From Acidocella aminolytica 101 = DSM 11237 (lineage in GTDB: Bacteria; Pseudomonadota; Alphaproteobacteria; Acetobacterales; Acetobacteraceae): a stretch of 51,707 nucleotides of DNA. The notes beneath the pieces are model-generated. The model ran no database searches and had not been told where the DNA came from. It saw only the letters and a program-made list of their open reading frames with translations. This document shows, in pieces, positions 34,519-43,101 of this stretch (the first letter of the stretch is position 1; every line of letters begins with the position of its first letter). The position numbers and the translations under genes were made by a program. The stretch covers positions 1-51,707 of the forward strand of contig NZ_FQVJ01000028.1 of the NCBI RefSeq assembly GCF_900129125.1, read 5' to 3'.

Positions 34519-35283
34519 TCAGGCGCCAAACCGCCGTTCCCGGCGCTGGTAAGCACGGATGGCGCGCAAATAATCGATCCGCCGCATCACCGGCCAGTTC
34601 ACGTCACAAAAATACAACTCGCTATGCACGCTCTGCCAAAGCATGAAGCCGGACAGCCGTACCTCACCGCTGGTACGGATGATCAGATCCGGGTCCGGCA
34701 TATCGGCCAGATAAAGATGCCGCCTGATCGTTTCGGGCGAGACCTGCGCGGCGGCCTGCATTATGGAAAGCCCCTGAGCGGCAAAGTCTTTCAGCAATGC
34801 ACGCACTGCATCGGCAATTTCCTCACGCCCGCCATACCCAATCGCCAGCGTTACGGTGATCTGGTCGTTGCCGCGCGTTGCTGCTTCAGCGGCGTCAAGC
34901 GCCTCCAGCAAAGCCGGGGGCAGCAGGTCGCGACGGCCTATGGCGGTAATATGTACGCCTTTGTGGCGGATATGCGGGTCCGCCGCCAAGTCGCGCATCT
35001 TGGCTTCAACTGCACCGAAAATCCCTCCCACCTCGGCCTCCGGACGGCGCAGATTATCAGGTGAAAATACCCATAACGTGACTCTGCGTACCCCAAGATC
35101 GGCGCTCCAGGCTAGAATATCATCCAGCTTTGCCGCGCCCAGGCGGTAAATGGCATCAGGATTTTGCATCCCGGACTCACGCGCATGACGACGATTACCG
35201 TCGAGAATAATGCCAACATGGCCGGGCATGGGCAAAGTCCGTATCTGTTTTTCAAGCTGGTGCTCATAAAGACCGTAAGCCAT
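34519..35283 (-). CDS. Divergent cis-prenyltransferase (UppS-like)
   Basis: 254 residues from the ATG at 35283, the length of typical undecaprenyl diphosphate synthase; earlier in-frame residues up to a TTG at 35418 are not needed. The diphosphate-binding motif is ILDGNRRHAR (Asp28), with Arg-His where UppS has Gly-Arg-Trp. VFSPDNLRRPEAEV and IRTSGEVRLSGFMLWQ, then SELYF, are the other family motifs. The DGNRR/NL version resembles the actinobacterial short-chain cis-prenyltransferases, so the product length is uncertain. It lies just upstream of the DedA-PAP2-LssY gene and downstream of an RND operon. The ribosome site GGAGG abuts the ATG, which is unusual. Confidence 0.85.
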   Translation of the reverse strand: MAYGLYEHQLEKQIRTLPMPGHVGIILDGNRRHARESGMQNPDAIYRLGAAKLDDILAWSADLGVRRVTLWVFSPDNLRRPEAEVGGIFGAVEAKMRDLAADPHIRHKGVHITAIGRRDLLPPALLEALDAAEAATRGNDQITVTLAIGYGGREEIADAVRALLKDFAAQGLSIMQAAAQVSPETIRRHLYLADMPDPDLIIRTSGEVRLSGFMLWQSVHSELYFCDVNWPVMRRIDYLRAIRAYQRRERRFGA

Positions 35284-35425
35284 CCTCCAAACTGGTGCTA
35301 TGGCCCACCGCAAGCTTTGCTGTACCCATGTCAAACCGGCAGACAAATCAAAGCCCCTTCTCACCAATGGCTTTGCGTAGCATCTCAAAGGCTGGATGGT
35401 CCTGCAATGTCCAGACAATTAGCTT

Positions 35426-36721
35426 TCATTCGGCTGGCTGGTGCGCGACCTCTTCTTCAGCAGGCAAGCCGATTCCTAACAGCATGGCCAGGGAAATTTC
35501 AGCTGTTTGCAGTTGCGTGCGCAACTGGATCACCTCACGTTCCCGCTCTCCGGCGGCAATTATGAGATTTGTCTCCGCCCTGGCATCCAGCCTGCCCGCC
35601 GCAAAAGCATGACTTGCATTGGCGGCGATGGCGGCCTCTCTTGCGGCGGCGTGCCCGGCTTGCGCGGTTTGGCGTTGCAGCAGCACGATGCTTTGCCCCA
35701 GCTCTTCTGCACCGTTCCGAGCCTCATCCAAGCTGGCTGTATATTGCGCGCGTAAGGCGGCGCGTGTGGCTTCGTCGGCTTTAATGGCAGGACGGTTGCG
35801 GTTGAACAAAGGTAAGGACAGGGTGATTTGCGGCCCGACACTGACAACGCCCGATGTATCTCGCCCACCCTGCGCGCCAAGACTGATGGGGAGGAACTGG
35901 CGGCGGATTGCCGCGCGGAGTTTCTCGTCCGCCTCGGTATAGCCATAACGCAAGGCCAACAGGTCCGGCCGGCGCCGCGCCAAGGTGGCGATGGCCATCT
36001 GCCGCCGCGCGGCCGGAATCGCTGGCACATCCGGAGATGCCAGAGCAACCGGCGTACCAGACGGCAGCGCCAAAAGCGCGTCGAGTTGCGCCTCACCCTG
36101 CACCTGGGCCTGTTCCTCAGCATCCAAAGTGGTACGAAGCGTCGCCAGAGTGGTCTGCGTGGCTGAAACATCCTGCTGGGTAAGATTGCCCGCCGCTGTC
36201 TGCGCCCGCACCTCCTGGTCCAGTGCCGTGAGCGCCTGCACATCCCTGTTCAAACTGGTTAGTTGGGCGGCCTCACCGGTGAGCGCCACGCCAAGCAGCT
36301 CTGCTCGGGTCGCCACCTGCCATTCCTGCCAGAGAATGCCAGCATTCACCTGCAACAAATGCGCCTTGGCAGCACTCACATCGACTGAACGGGTGATGAT
36401 GGGCGAGACGTCCTCCACCAAGCTGCCTGCCACCGCGGACATGGAGGCCGGGCCACTCAACAATGCTTCGACCCCAATGGAGAGGGATGGGTCAGGTAGG
36501 GTTCCGGCAGCCAGTAACTCTGCTTGGGCGATACCAGCTTGAGCCCGCGCGGCCACCAATTCAGGGTCCCGTTTCACCGCCAGCGCAGCAAGCTTTGTCA
36601 GCGTCAAAGGAAGGGCGGTTGTCAGCGGCTTGGTAGCCGGGGCTGCATCCGGCAACGGAGCGGGATGATAGGTGGCGCAGCCGGAAAGTACGGCCAAGGC
36701 CGGCAGAAGCACGCGCTTCAT
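35426..36721 (-). CDS. Outer-membrane factor (TolC/CzcC-type) of the RND system
   Basis: 431-residue lipoprotein (lipobox VLSGC, Cys15) of the outer-membrane efflux protein family. It has two repeats of long helices: AARAQAGIAQAELLAAG in the first, and an RRPDLLALRYGYTEADEKLRAA segment before the second. Polar coiled-coil regions alternate with short strand-forming stretches such as GPQITLSLPLFNRN. It is the exit duct for the RND pump encoded just upstream, whose stop codon it overlaps by ATGA. Confidence 0.9.
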   Translation of the reverse strand: MKRVLLPALAVLSGCATYHPAPLPDAAPATKPLTTALPLTLTKLAALAVKRDPELVAARAQAGIAQAELLAAGTLPDPSLSIGVEALLSGPASMSAVAGSLVEDVSPIITRSVDVSAAKAHLLQVNAGILWQEWQVATRAELLGVALTGEAAQLTSLNRDVQALTALDQEVRAQTAAGNLTQQDVSATQTTLATLRTTLDAEEQAQVQGEAQLDALLALPSGTPVALASPDVPAIPAARRQMAIATLARRRPDLLALRYGYTEADEKLRAAIRRQFLPISLGAQGGRDTSGVVSVGPQITLSLPLFNRNRPAIKADEATRAALRAQYTASLDEARNGAEELGQSIVLLQRQTAQAGHAAAREAAIAANASHAFAAGRLDARAETNLIIAAGEREREVIQLRTQLQTAEISLAMLLGIGLPAEEEVAHQPAE

Positions 36722-39700
36722 TGCTGCGCCCCTCCCTCCCGGCCAGCCAGATAAAGAGCAGGCAGCAAATTGGTACAGAGCAGCGCACTCCAGAGAATCC
36801 CACCACCAATGACGACCGCCAACCCCTGCTCCGGGGCAGCCCCGGCACCGAAGCCCAGAGCTGTGGGCAGCATCCCCAACATCGCCACCGCGGTCGTAAG
36901 GAAGATAGGGCGGAAGCGCACATTCAAAGCTTCATCAACCGCTTCTTCCGGGCTCATGCCCGCAGCCTCGTTACGGCGGGCGCGGTCCAACAGCACCACG
37001 CCATGATTCAGGCTGATCCCCGCCAAGGACAGAAAGCCAATTAGCCCGAAGCCATTTAACCCCAGCCCGCTCACCGCCAGCGCCAACCCGCCTCCGGTCA
37101 TTGCTAGGGGAATTTGCGCCATAAGCAAAAGCGGCACGCGGCGGCCGGAAAACCGCAAGAACAACACCCAGGCAAGGGATGCAATGGCGGCAATGGCGGC
37201 AATGCCCAGTCCCAATGCCGCGTTCTCCAGCAACGGGTAGAGCCCGCCGAACACGATCCGCTCACCTGGCGGCAGCTTCAGCCCAGCTAAAGCCCGTCGC
37301 GCCTCAGTAATGGCGAGGTTGGGCGCGGTGGTGGGGGTGGCAAGAATTTCGAGCGCGCGGGCACCATCAATATGCATGAACTGGTTTGGGCTAGTCGTAA
37401 GCGAGACATTGGCCAACGCGCTCAAGGGGGTGGCGCCATTTAGCCCGACCGGCAGTGATTTTAGCGCGCTCAATGAAAGAAGATGCGGGTTCGGCAAACG
37501 CAGATAAAGCGGCAGTGGCGCAGCGCCGTCCGGCACTTCCGTCACAATCTGCCCTGCCAGCAATGTTGAGACCTGCGCGCTTAGTTCAGCCGGCGTCATA
37601 TCCGCCGCCGCTAGCGCCGCCGAGCGTGGCGTAATGCGGATTTGGGTCTCGGGGTATCCTTGGTCGTTGAACAGGCTGCTCAGGCCCGGCACACGGCGCA
37701 GCCGTTTCGTGATCTCTTTGGCGGTGGCAGACATCTGCCTGAGGTGGTCGCCAAAAAGATCGAGTGCGAAGGGCTGTGGCAGGCCATCCAGGCTCTCACC
37801 CAGTCGCTCTATGGTTGGCGTGTCGATACTTGTTTGCAGAGAGGGAAATTGCGTTTCAGCCTGTACGCGATTGGCGATTTTGTCCAAGCTCGCCCCACCC
37901 GCCCCCGGCTTGAGACGTATGGTGACCTCTCCTGCGTAAGCGGGCTCCGTATAAGTTGAATTCGCAGAGGAGCCGATCCGCGCCAGAACATCCGCCACCG
38001 CGGGGTCTTTTGCTAACCGGGCGGAGAGGTGGCGCATCAGCGCATCTGTATCCGCCAGCGCGGTACCGGGCGCCAAAGTGAACGATTCCAGCAGTACACC
38101 CTCGTTCGGCAAGGGCATTATATTGACGGAAACTAGGCTCATCGCCCCCAGGCTGAACACTAACAGCGCCACACAGGCGAACACAGCGCGTTTCGGATAA
38201 GCCAAAGCCAAACGGAAAAAGCGGCGGTTCCAGCCCATCAGCCGCAGGAGCAGCATATTGGCGGCGCGTGGCGGACGCACGGCATGGCGTGGCAGCAGCC
38301 CCAGCCCCAGTGGGATCAATGTGAGTGACACCAGCAGCGATGCACCGAGGGAGAAGATCATACCGAGCGCGAAGGGCACACAAAACAGCCCCGCCAGCCC
38401 GCCAGTGAAAAGCAGCGGCACGAAAACCAGCACGGTGGTGAGCGTACCGATAATATCCGGGGCCACGATCTCTCGAACACCCCGCCAGATGCCAGACCAG
38501 GTATCATCCCCCAATTCCCAGCGATGAAAGATGCTCTCCAGCACGATAATGGCATCATCCGCCACCAGCCCGAGCGCGACGATAATGGCGCCGAAAGTCA
38601 GCAGATTTAGGCTTTGCCCGCTGGCATACAGCCCTGCGATGCCCAGCAGCAGAGAGGCCGGGATTGAGAGCGCCAACAGCCACGCGCCGCTGCTCAACCC
38701 TAGTACCGCAAGCAGCCCAGCAATGGCCAATACTCCGCCAATAACAAGGTTCCGGCGCAGGTCATTACTCACCGCCCCAACCAGATGGCCTTGGCTGTAA
38801 ATCTTCACCACGGACACGCCGGGCGGCAGCTTCACGGATTGAATCGCCTTCTTCAACGCTCTAGTGACAGGCAAGGTGGAAGCCCCTTGCTGCTTGAAGA
38901 TGACGAGCGCAATGGCAGGTTTACCGTCGAGTAATTCTCTTTGATGCACAGGCGCCGTGGCGCGTAGAATCCGGCCTAGCGCGCCGAGCGGTACCGGTCC
39001 GCGGGGGCTTTGGACTGGAATTTGCGCTAAGGCGGCGGCGCTGGGTCGCTTGCCAAAGGTTATAAGGGCATCGGCATGGCCAAGGCTGAGGTGCCCGCCC
39101 GGCACCAGCATTGCCTGCCCTGCCAAGGCTTTTTGCAACCCCTGCACCGGCACGCCCGCCTGCCGCATGGCGGCGAGGTTGGGCTGTACCCAGAGCACCT
39201 CTCTCCCCAGCCCCGCCGTGGTGACAAGCTGCACGCCAGGCACGGCACGCAGGGCGGGGATAAGCCGCATAGCAACGGCGCGTGACACCTCAGCCTGCGA
39301 TGTGCCGGGGTCAAAGCGCACTGCGTAATCCGCCACTTCATTGATGGCATTGCCCATGATTTGCGTAAAAAGCCGCGCACCGGGCGGTAAAACTGTATGC
39401 GCGCGATCTACCGCGCCATTGACCGCCTGCAAATCAGCCTGTGCGTTGGTTGTGCTTGCAAAGCGCAGATCTGTTTCCACCAGACCATTGCTGATTGTGC
39501 TGCGTATATTGGATACCCCCGGCAGGCCAAGCAGCACACCCTCCAGCGGCGTGGCAACCATAGCCTCCATATCCGTGGCGGTGGTGCCGGGCAGGTGCAC
39601 CATAACGCTCACCTCGGGATAGTTGAAGGCGGGCAGCACCTCCTCTGGGATATTGAAAAGGGCAAACAACCCGTAACCGAACAAGGCGGCATAGATCATC

Positions 39701-39747
39701 AGCCACAAAGCCGGACGGCCTAGCAGGCGGAGTAACGCGGCGGGCAT
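36718..39747 (-). CDS. RND-family efflux permease
   Basis: 1009-residue inner-membrane proton-driven pump with the 12-helix RND layout and two large periplasmic loops. Helix 4 contains the acidic pair Asp397-Asp398 (ALGLVADDAIIVLE), the proton relay of hydrophobe-type (HAE) pumps. The helix-10 position that carries the AcrB Lys is Asn (GISLNHGVV), which departs from AcrB. Substrate cannot be assigned from sequence; a two-component system upstream suggests metals or envelope stress. It is separated from the adaptor gene by three bases and overlaps the outer-membrane factor gene. Confidence 0.93.
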   Translation of the reverse strand: MPAALLRLLGRPALWLMIYAALFGYGLFALFNIPEEVLPAFNYPEVSVMVHLPGTTATDMEAMVATPLEGVLLGLPGVSNIRSTISNGLVETDLRFASTTNAQADLQAVNGAVDRAHTVLPPGARLFTQIMGNAINEVADYAVRFDPGTSQAEVSRAVAMRLIPALRAVPGVQLVTTAGLGREVLWVQPNLAAMRQAGVPVQGLQKALAGQAMLVPGGHLSLGHADALITFGKRPSAAALAQIPVQSPRGPVPLGALGRILRATAPVHQRELLDGKPAIALVIFKQQGASTLPVTRALKKAIQSVKLPPGVSVVKIYSQGHLVGAVSNDLRRNLVIGGVLAIAGLLAVLGLSSGAWLLALSIPASLLLGIAGLYASGQSLNLLTFGAIIVALGLVADDAIIVLESIFHRWELGDDTWSGIWRGVREIVAPDIIGTLTTVLVFVPLLFTGGLAGLFCVPFALGMIFSLGASLLVSLTLIPLGLGLLPRHAVRPPRAANMLLLRLMGWNRRFFRLALAYPKRAVFACVALLVFSLGAMSLVSVNIMPLPNEGVLLESFTLAPGTALADTDALMRHLSARLAKDPAVADVLARIGSSANSTYTEPAYAGEVTIRLKPGAGGASLDKIANRVQAETQFPSLQTSIDTPTIERLGESLDGLPQPFALDLFGDHLRQMSATAKEITKRLRRVPGLSSLFNDQGYPETQIRITPRSAALAAADMTPAELSAQVSTLLAGQIVTEVPDGAAPLPLYLRLPNPHLLSLSALKSLPVGLNGATPLSALANVSLTTSPNQFMHIDGARALEILATPTTAPNLAITEARRALAGLKLPPGERIVFGGLYPLLENAALGLGIAAIAAIASLAWVLFLRFSGRRVPLLLMAQIPLAMTGGGLALAVSGLGLNGFGLIGFLSLAGISLNHGVVLLDRARRNEAAGMSPEEAVDEALNVRFRPIFLTTAVAMLGMLPTALGFGAGAAPEQGLAVVIGGGILWSALLCTNLLPALYLAGREGGAQQ

Positions 39748-39750
39748 AGC

Positions 39751-40725
39751 TTAATCCGGCGGCTGGTATTGGGCGGCAATGCCGCGATGGTACAGCAGGG
39801 CGGCATCCTGGACGATCACCTGATCCCCGGCCTCGAGGCCAGAGAGAATAGGCGTTTCAGTGCCTTCCGTTGCGCCAGGCACCACCTGCACGCCATGGTC
39901 GCCATTTGCGTCACGCAGCATCACCCACCAGCGCCCGTCATCCAGCACCAGCGCCGCGCTGGGAACCAGCAAAACACGCCGGGGCGCCAGAGAAAGCCTA
40001 ACAATGCCTGCCTCACCGGGCTGCAGCCCTGTGCCGGCGAAAGCGAGCACCTCCCCCCCATCGGCCTGATGGTCGGCCATACCGCGCAGGGTAACCGGCA
40101 TGGCAGGGTGGCCATTGGCGGGGATAAACCGCGCGGCCAAACCAGGGGGAAGCGCTGCTGCCTGCGAGCCGTAAAGCACGGCTCTCACCCATGCGCCGGC
40201 GGCCGGTTGAACCACTGCCACCGCCTGCCCCGCCTGCAAGGAAGCCCCTGTCCCAACGGCAAGGCTTTGCACGTGCCCCGCTACAGGGCTTTGCAGACGG
40301 AATGCTGCCCGTAGTGCCGCAAGATTGGCCTGCGCCGCCGTTGCCGCTGCCTCGGCCTGCGTCACCGCCGCGCGGGTGGAGAGATGATCCGCAAACTTCC
40401 CACGTTCCGCGACAAGAGCAGCATTAGCGGCTTGGCTAGCCCCTTGCGCCGTGGCAAGTGCCGCCACGATCTGCGGGCCGCCGAGCCGTCCTATTGTCTC
40501 GCCCGCCCGCACGCTCTCGCCCGGCAGGACAGAGAGGCTTGTCAGTACGCCTGGCTGCAAGGCCCTGATGGTAATGTCGGTGGCAGGCTGCACGGAGGCA
40601 AAACCGGAAAGAATGGGTGCCTGTTGTGTGGCCTTTACTGTCACCCAACCGGCTGGGGCCTGCGCGGTGAGAGCCAAAGCGGTCAGAATGAGCCAAAGCG
40701 GCGCGCATCTTGATCGTCGAGTCAT
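39751..40725 (-). CDS. RND membrane-fusion (adaptor) protein
   Basis: 324 residues from the ATG at 40725, short for the family. The N-terminal signal sequence (LWLILTALALTAQAPA) is followed by a lipoyl-like half (IRALQPGVLTSLSVLPGESVRAG), a coiled-coil of Ala-rich helices (residues about 95-150), and the second lipoyl half (RLQSPVAGHVQSLAVGTGASLQAGQ). A beta-barrel and membrane-proximal domain end the protein. It links the inner-membrane pump to the outer-membrane factor. AAAGG abuts the ATG, so the start is only moderately secure. Confidence 0.88.
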   Translation of the reverse strand: MTRRSRCAPLWLILTALALTAQAPAGWVTVKATQQAPILSGFASVQPATDITIRALQPGVLTSLSVLPGESVRAGETIGRLGGPQIVAALATAQGASQAANAALVAERGKFADHLSTRAAVTQAEAAATAAQANLAALRAAFRLQSPVAGHVQSLAVGTGASLQAGQAVAVVQPAAGAWVRAVLYGSQAAALPPGLAARFIPANGHPAMPVTLRGMADHQADGGEVLAFAGTGLQPGEAGIVRLSLAPRRVLLVPSAALVLDDGRWWVMLRDANGDHGVQVVPGATEGTETPILSGLEAGDQVIVQDAALLYHRGIAAQYQPPD

Positions 40726-40770
40726 CCTTTCTTCATAAGCGCCACCGCTCGACAAAACGGCGCTATTTTG

Positions 40771-40786
40771 ATGATAATTTTATCAT
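40771..40786. promoter_or_regulatory. Perfect AT-rich palindrome between sensor kinase and adaptor genes
   Basis: ATGATAA, TT, TTATCAT is a perfect 7-2-7 palindrome just upstream of the RND adaptor gene. The GATAAT-like half-sites recall Fur-type or other metal regulator sites. It could be an internal operator that lets the pump be controlled separately from its two-component genes. Confidence 0.5.
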
Positions 40787-40788
40787 TT

Positions 40789-42204
40789 TCAGGCTTCCAT
40801 GGGCGGGAAGCGCAATGTTACCCGCGTGCCTTGGCCGGGCTTACTTTCAATCACGACCCGCCCGCCATGCAGATCCATAATCGACCGCACGATGGACAGC
40901 CCTAGCCCAGAGCCTTGCGCGGCCTTGTGACCCCGCGCCGGGTCTGTTTGGTAAAAACGGTCGAACAGCCGGGGCAGATGCTCGGGCGGAATACCAGACC
41001 CCTGGTCAGTAATGGCGATCTCCACACCGCTGGCGGGAGAGCCTGAAATGACAATTGAAATTTCAGAGGCTGGTGGCGCATGGCGTACCGCGTTGGCCAG
41101 AACATTGCCCACCGCCTGACGGAAAAGCAGCGTATCCGCATATAGCGTGGCCGTTCCTTCAATGCGGATATGTAAGCCCTTGGGCCTGGACTGCGCCTCA
41201 TACTGCGCGGTGACCCAGGCGCAGAGCTCATCCGCCTCGCAGCGTTCATGGCGCAACGCGTGACTAGGGTTTTCCACCCGCGCCAGAAATAACAAATTCT
41301 CAATCAGTTCGGTCAGGCGTTGGCCATCCTCCAGCGCTGAGGCGATCGCGGCGCGGTATTCCGCCTCGCTGCGTGGGCGAGTAAGACAGACTTCCAGGCT
41401 GCCATTGAAGTTGGAGAGCGGGGTGCGCAACTCATGCGCGATATCCGCCGAAAAGCGAGAGAGACGCTTGAAGCTCGCGTCGAGATTATCCAGCATCTGA
41501 TTGAATATCTCTACCAGACCGCTCAACTCCCGTGGCCAGGGCGGATCTAGCGGAATACGGCGGGAAAGCTGTGCCGGTGTGATGCTTTGCGCCACTTTGG
41601 CAATGCGCTCCAGCGGCGCCAGCGCATGCGCGGCGGCCAAGCGCCCGGCCACCAGCAATAGTGGCACCATCAGCAGAAAAAACGCGGCCAGGGCACGGTG
41701 GAAATCCGTCAGCAACGCATTGTCCCTGGTGATGTCGAGCCCGATCTGTAGGACTACGCCTTTTGGCCCTTGGGCAACATGCAAGGGCAGGCTGGTCAAC
41801 AGCCAGGAGCCTTTGTCGTTTTGAGAAGGGATAAGCGTCAGATTCTGCACATTACGCGCGGCAGGAAACAAATCCGCAGGCAAGGCAACGCCCATACCCG
41901 GTGTCTCGCCCACCTGTTTGCCCGCCACCAACACCCTAGCCTCATAAGCGCGTAGCCGGGCGCCAGCGGTTTCCTGGAGAATTTCCTTAATCAGAGCATC
42001 CGGCGTGCCGTCGCCATCCCTAAGATCATCCTGCAGCTCGGCTGCCTTGGCCTGAAGAAAATCACGGTGTGCGGCGGTGAAATTCGCTTCCAGCTTCCAG
42101 TTGGCCAGCAGCGCGAACACCCCCACCGCCAGCAACGCCCCAAGCGTGTAGAGTAAGGCTAGACGCCCGCTGATTGAAGCCGGACGAAGGGATAGGCGTT
42201 TCAT
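40789..42204 (-). CDS. Heavy-metal-type sensor histidine kinase (CusS-like)
   Basis: 471 residues: N-terminal helix about 14-36, a periplasmic sensor of about 130 residues (no clear Cys/His metal site), a second helix about 169-193, then a HAMP linker. The phospho-acceptor His257 is in FSADIAHELRTPLSN. The ATPase domain has the N box (VGNVLANAVRHA), G1 (ITDQGSGIP) and G2 (QGSGLGLSIVRSI). The F-S-A-D-I-A-H-E-L-R-T-P-L wording is typical of CusS/CzcS kinases, so copper or other metals are the best guess. It overlaps the regulator gene by four bases (ATGA). Confidence 0.93.
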   Translation of the reverse strand: MKRLSLRPASISGRLALLYTLGALLAVGVFALLANWKLEANFTAAHRDFLQAKAAELQDDLRDGDGTPDALIKEILQETAGARLRAYEARVLVAGKQVGETPGMGVALPADLFPAARNVQNLTLIPSQNDKGSWLLTSLPLHVAQGPKGVVLQIGLDITRDNALLTDFHRALAAFFLLMVPLLLVAGRLAAAHALAPLERIAKVAQSITPAQLSRRIPLDPPWPRELSGLVEIFNQMLDNLDASFKRLSRFSADIAHELRTPLSNFNGSLEVCLTRPRSEAEYRAAIASALEDGQRLTELIENLLFLARVENPSHALRHERCEADELCAWVTAQYEAQSRPKGLHIRIEGTATLYADTLLFRQAVGNVLANAVRHAPPASEISIVISGSPASGVEIAITDQGSGIPPEHLPRLFDRFYQTDPARGHKAAQGSGLGLSIVRSIMDLHGGRVVIESKPGQGTRVTLRFPPMEA

Positions 42205-42872
42205 ATATCCAGCACATAACCGGTGCCGCGTATGGTATGCAGCAGCGCGGATGCGAAAGGTGTGTCCAGCTTGGTGCGCAGACGCCGCACCAGCGCGTCT
42301 ACGGCGTTGGATTGCTGATCGTGAAACAAACCCCAGATCGCCTCAGCGATGAGAGTCCGCGAAAGCACCCGGCCCTGGTTGCGGGCAAGGAGTAGCAGCA
42401 GGGCATACTCCTTGGAGGTGAGTTGCAAAACGTGGCCGGCGCGGGTGACACGATGGCGCAGCGTATCGATTTCCAAATCCCCCACAGACACCAGGGCGCC
42501 TCCCGTCACCGCCCTGGGCAACCGCGCCAGATTGCGCAGCCGGGCCAATAGCTCCGCGAAGGCGAAAGGTTTGATCAGATAGTCATTAGCGCCGAGATCG
42601 AGGCCGCGCACCCGGTCCTCCACATGGTCACGTGCGGTCAGGAACAGCACCGGCGTAGCGCGCCCAGCCGCGCGCAGGCGTTTCAGTACCTCCCAGCCAT
42701 CCAGCCCCGGCATCATCACATCCAGGATCATTGCGTCGAACGTCCCCGCCATGGCCAGGGCCAGCGCGTCCGGGCCATTGTTAACGGCTTCCACAACATG
42801 ACCATTCTCACGCAACCCCTTGGTGAGGTAGTCAACTGTTTTTTGTTCGTCTTCGGCGAGTAGAAGTTGCAT
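42201..42872 (-). CDS. OmpR-family response regulator (CusR-like)
   Basis: 223 residues from the ATG at 42872: receiver with Asp7-Asp9-type acidic residues, phospho-acceptor Asp51 (MILDVMMPG), Thr (LFLTARD) and Lys (YLIKPFAFAE). The winged helix has LQLTSKEYALLLLLARNQGRVLSRTLIAE and the recognition element NAVDALVRRLRTKLD. It is the first gene of the minus-strand train that continues with its kinase and the RND operon. The ORF can extend to 42944 but those residues are not family-like. Confidence 0.93.
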   Translation of the reverse strand: MQLLLAEDEQKTVDYLTKGLRENGHVVEAVNNGPDALALAMAGTFDAMILDVMMPGLDGWEVLKRLRAAGRATPVLFLTARDHVEDRVRGLDLGANDYLIKPFAFAELLARLRNLARLPRAVTGGALVSVGDLEIDTLRHRVTRAGHVLQLTSKEYALLLLLARNQGRVLSRTLIAEAIWGLFHDQQSNAVDALVRRLRTKLDTPFASALLHTIRGTGYVLDI

Positions 42873-43066
42873 TGTCCGACTTTTTCTAAGCGCTCGTCTG
42901 GTCGTACATCCCCAAACAAGCAAAGAAAATGGCGTAACCACCACGGACAGGGTTTTCCCGAAAAACAGCCGCCCAGTTCGCCTGAAGCCTCCGGGGGCAT
43001 GGAAGCATAGGACCGCACAGCATTTGGCTTCACCAAGTTTTATATGGCGGCACCTTACTGGGGCTC

Positions 43067-43095
43067 TTGTTATATATCGATCGTTCTATTATAAC
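43067..43095 (+). promoter_or_regulatory. Promoter of the tetR operon with overlapping operator
   Basis: TTGTTA (43067-43072), a 17-base spacer and TATAAC (43090-43095) form a near-consensus sigma-70 promoter. Transcription should start about 43102, at the start codon itself. The spacer holds the imperfect palindrome TATATCGATCGTTCTA centred on CGATCG, a likely TetR-family site. Confidence 0.6.
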
Positions 43096-43101
43096 TTAGG
43101 C

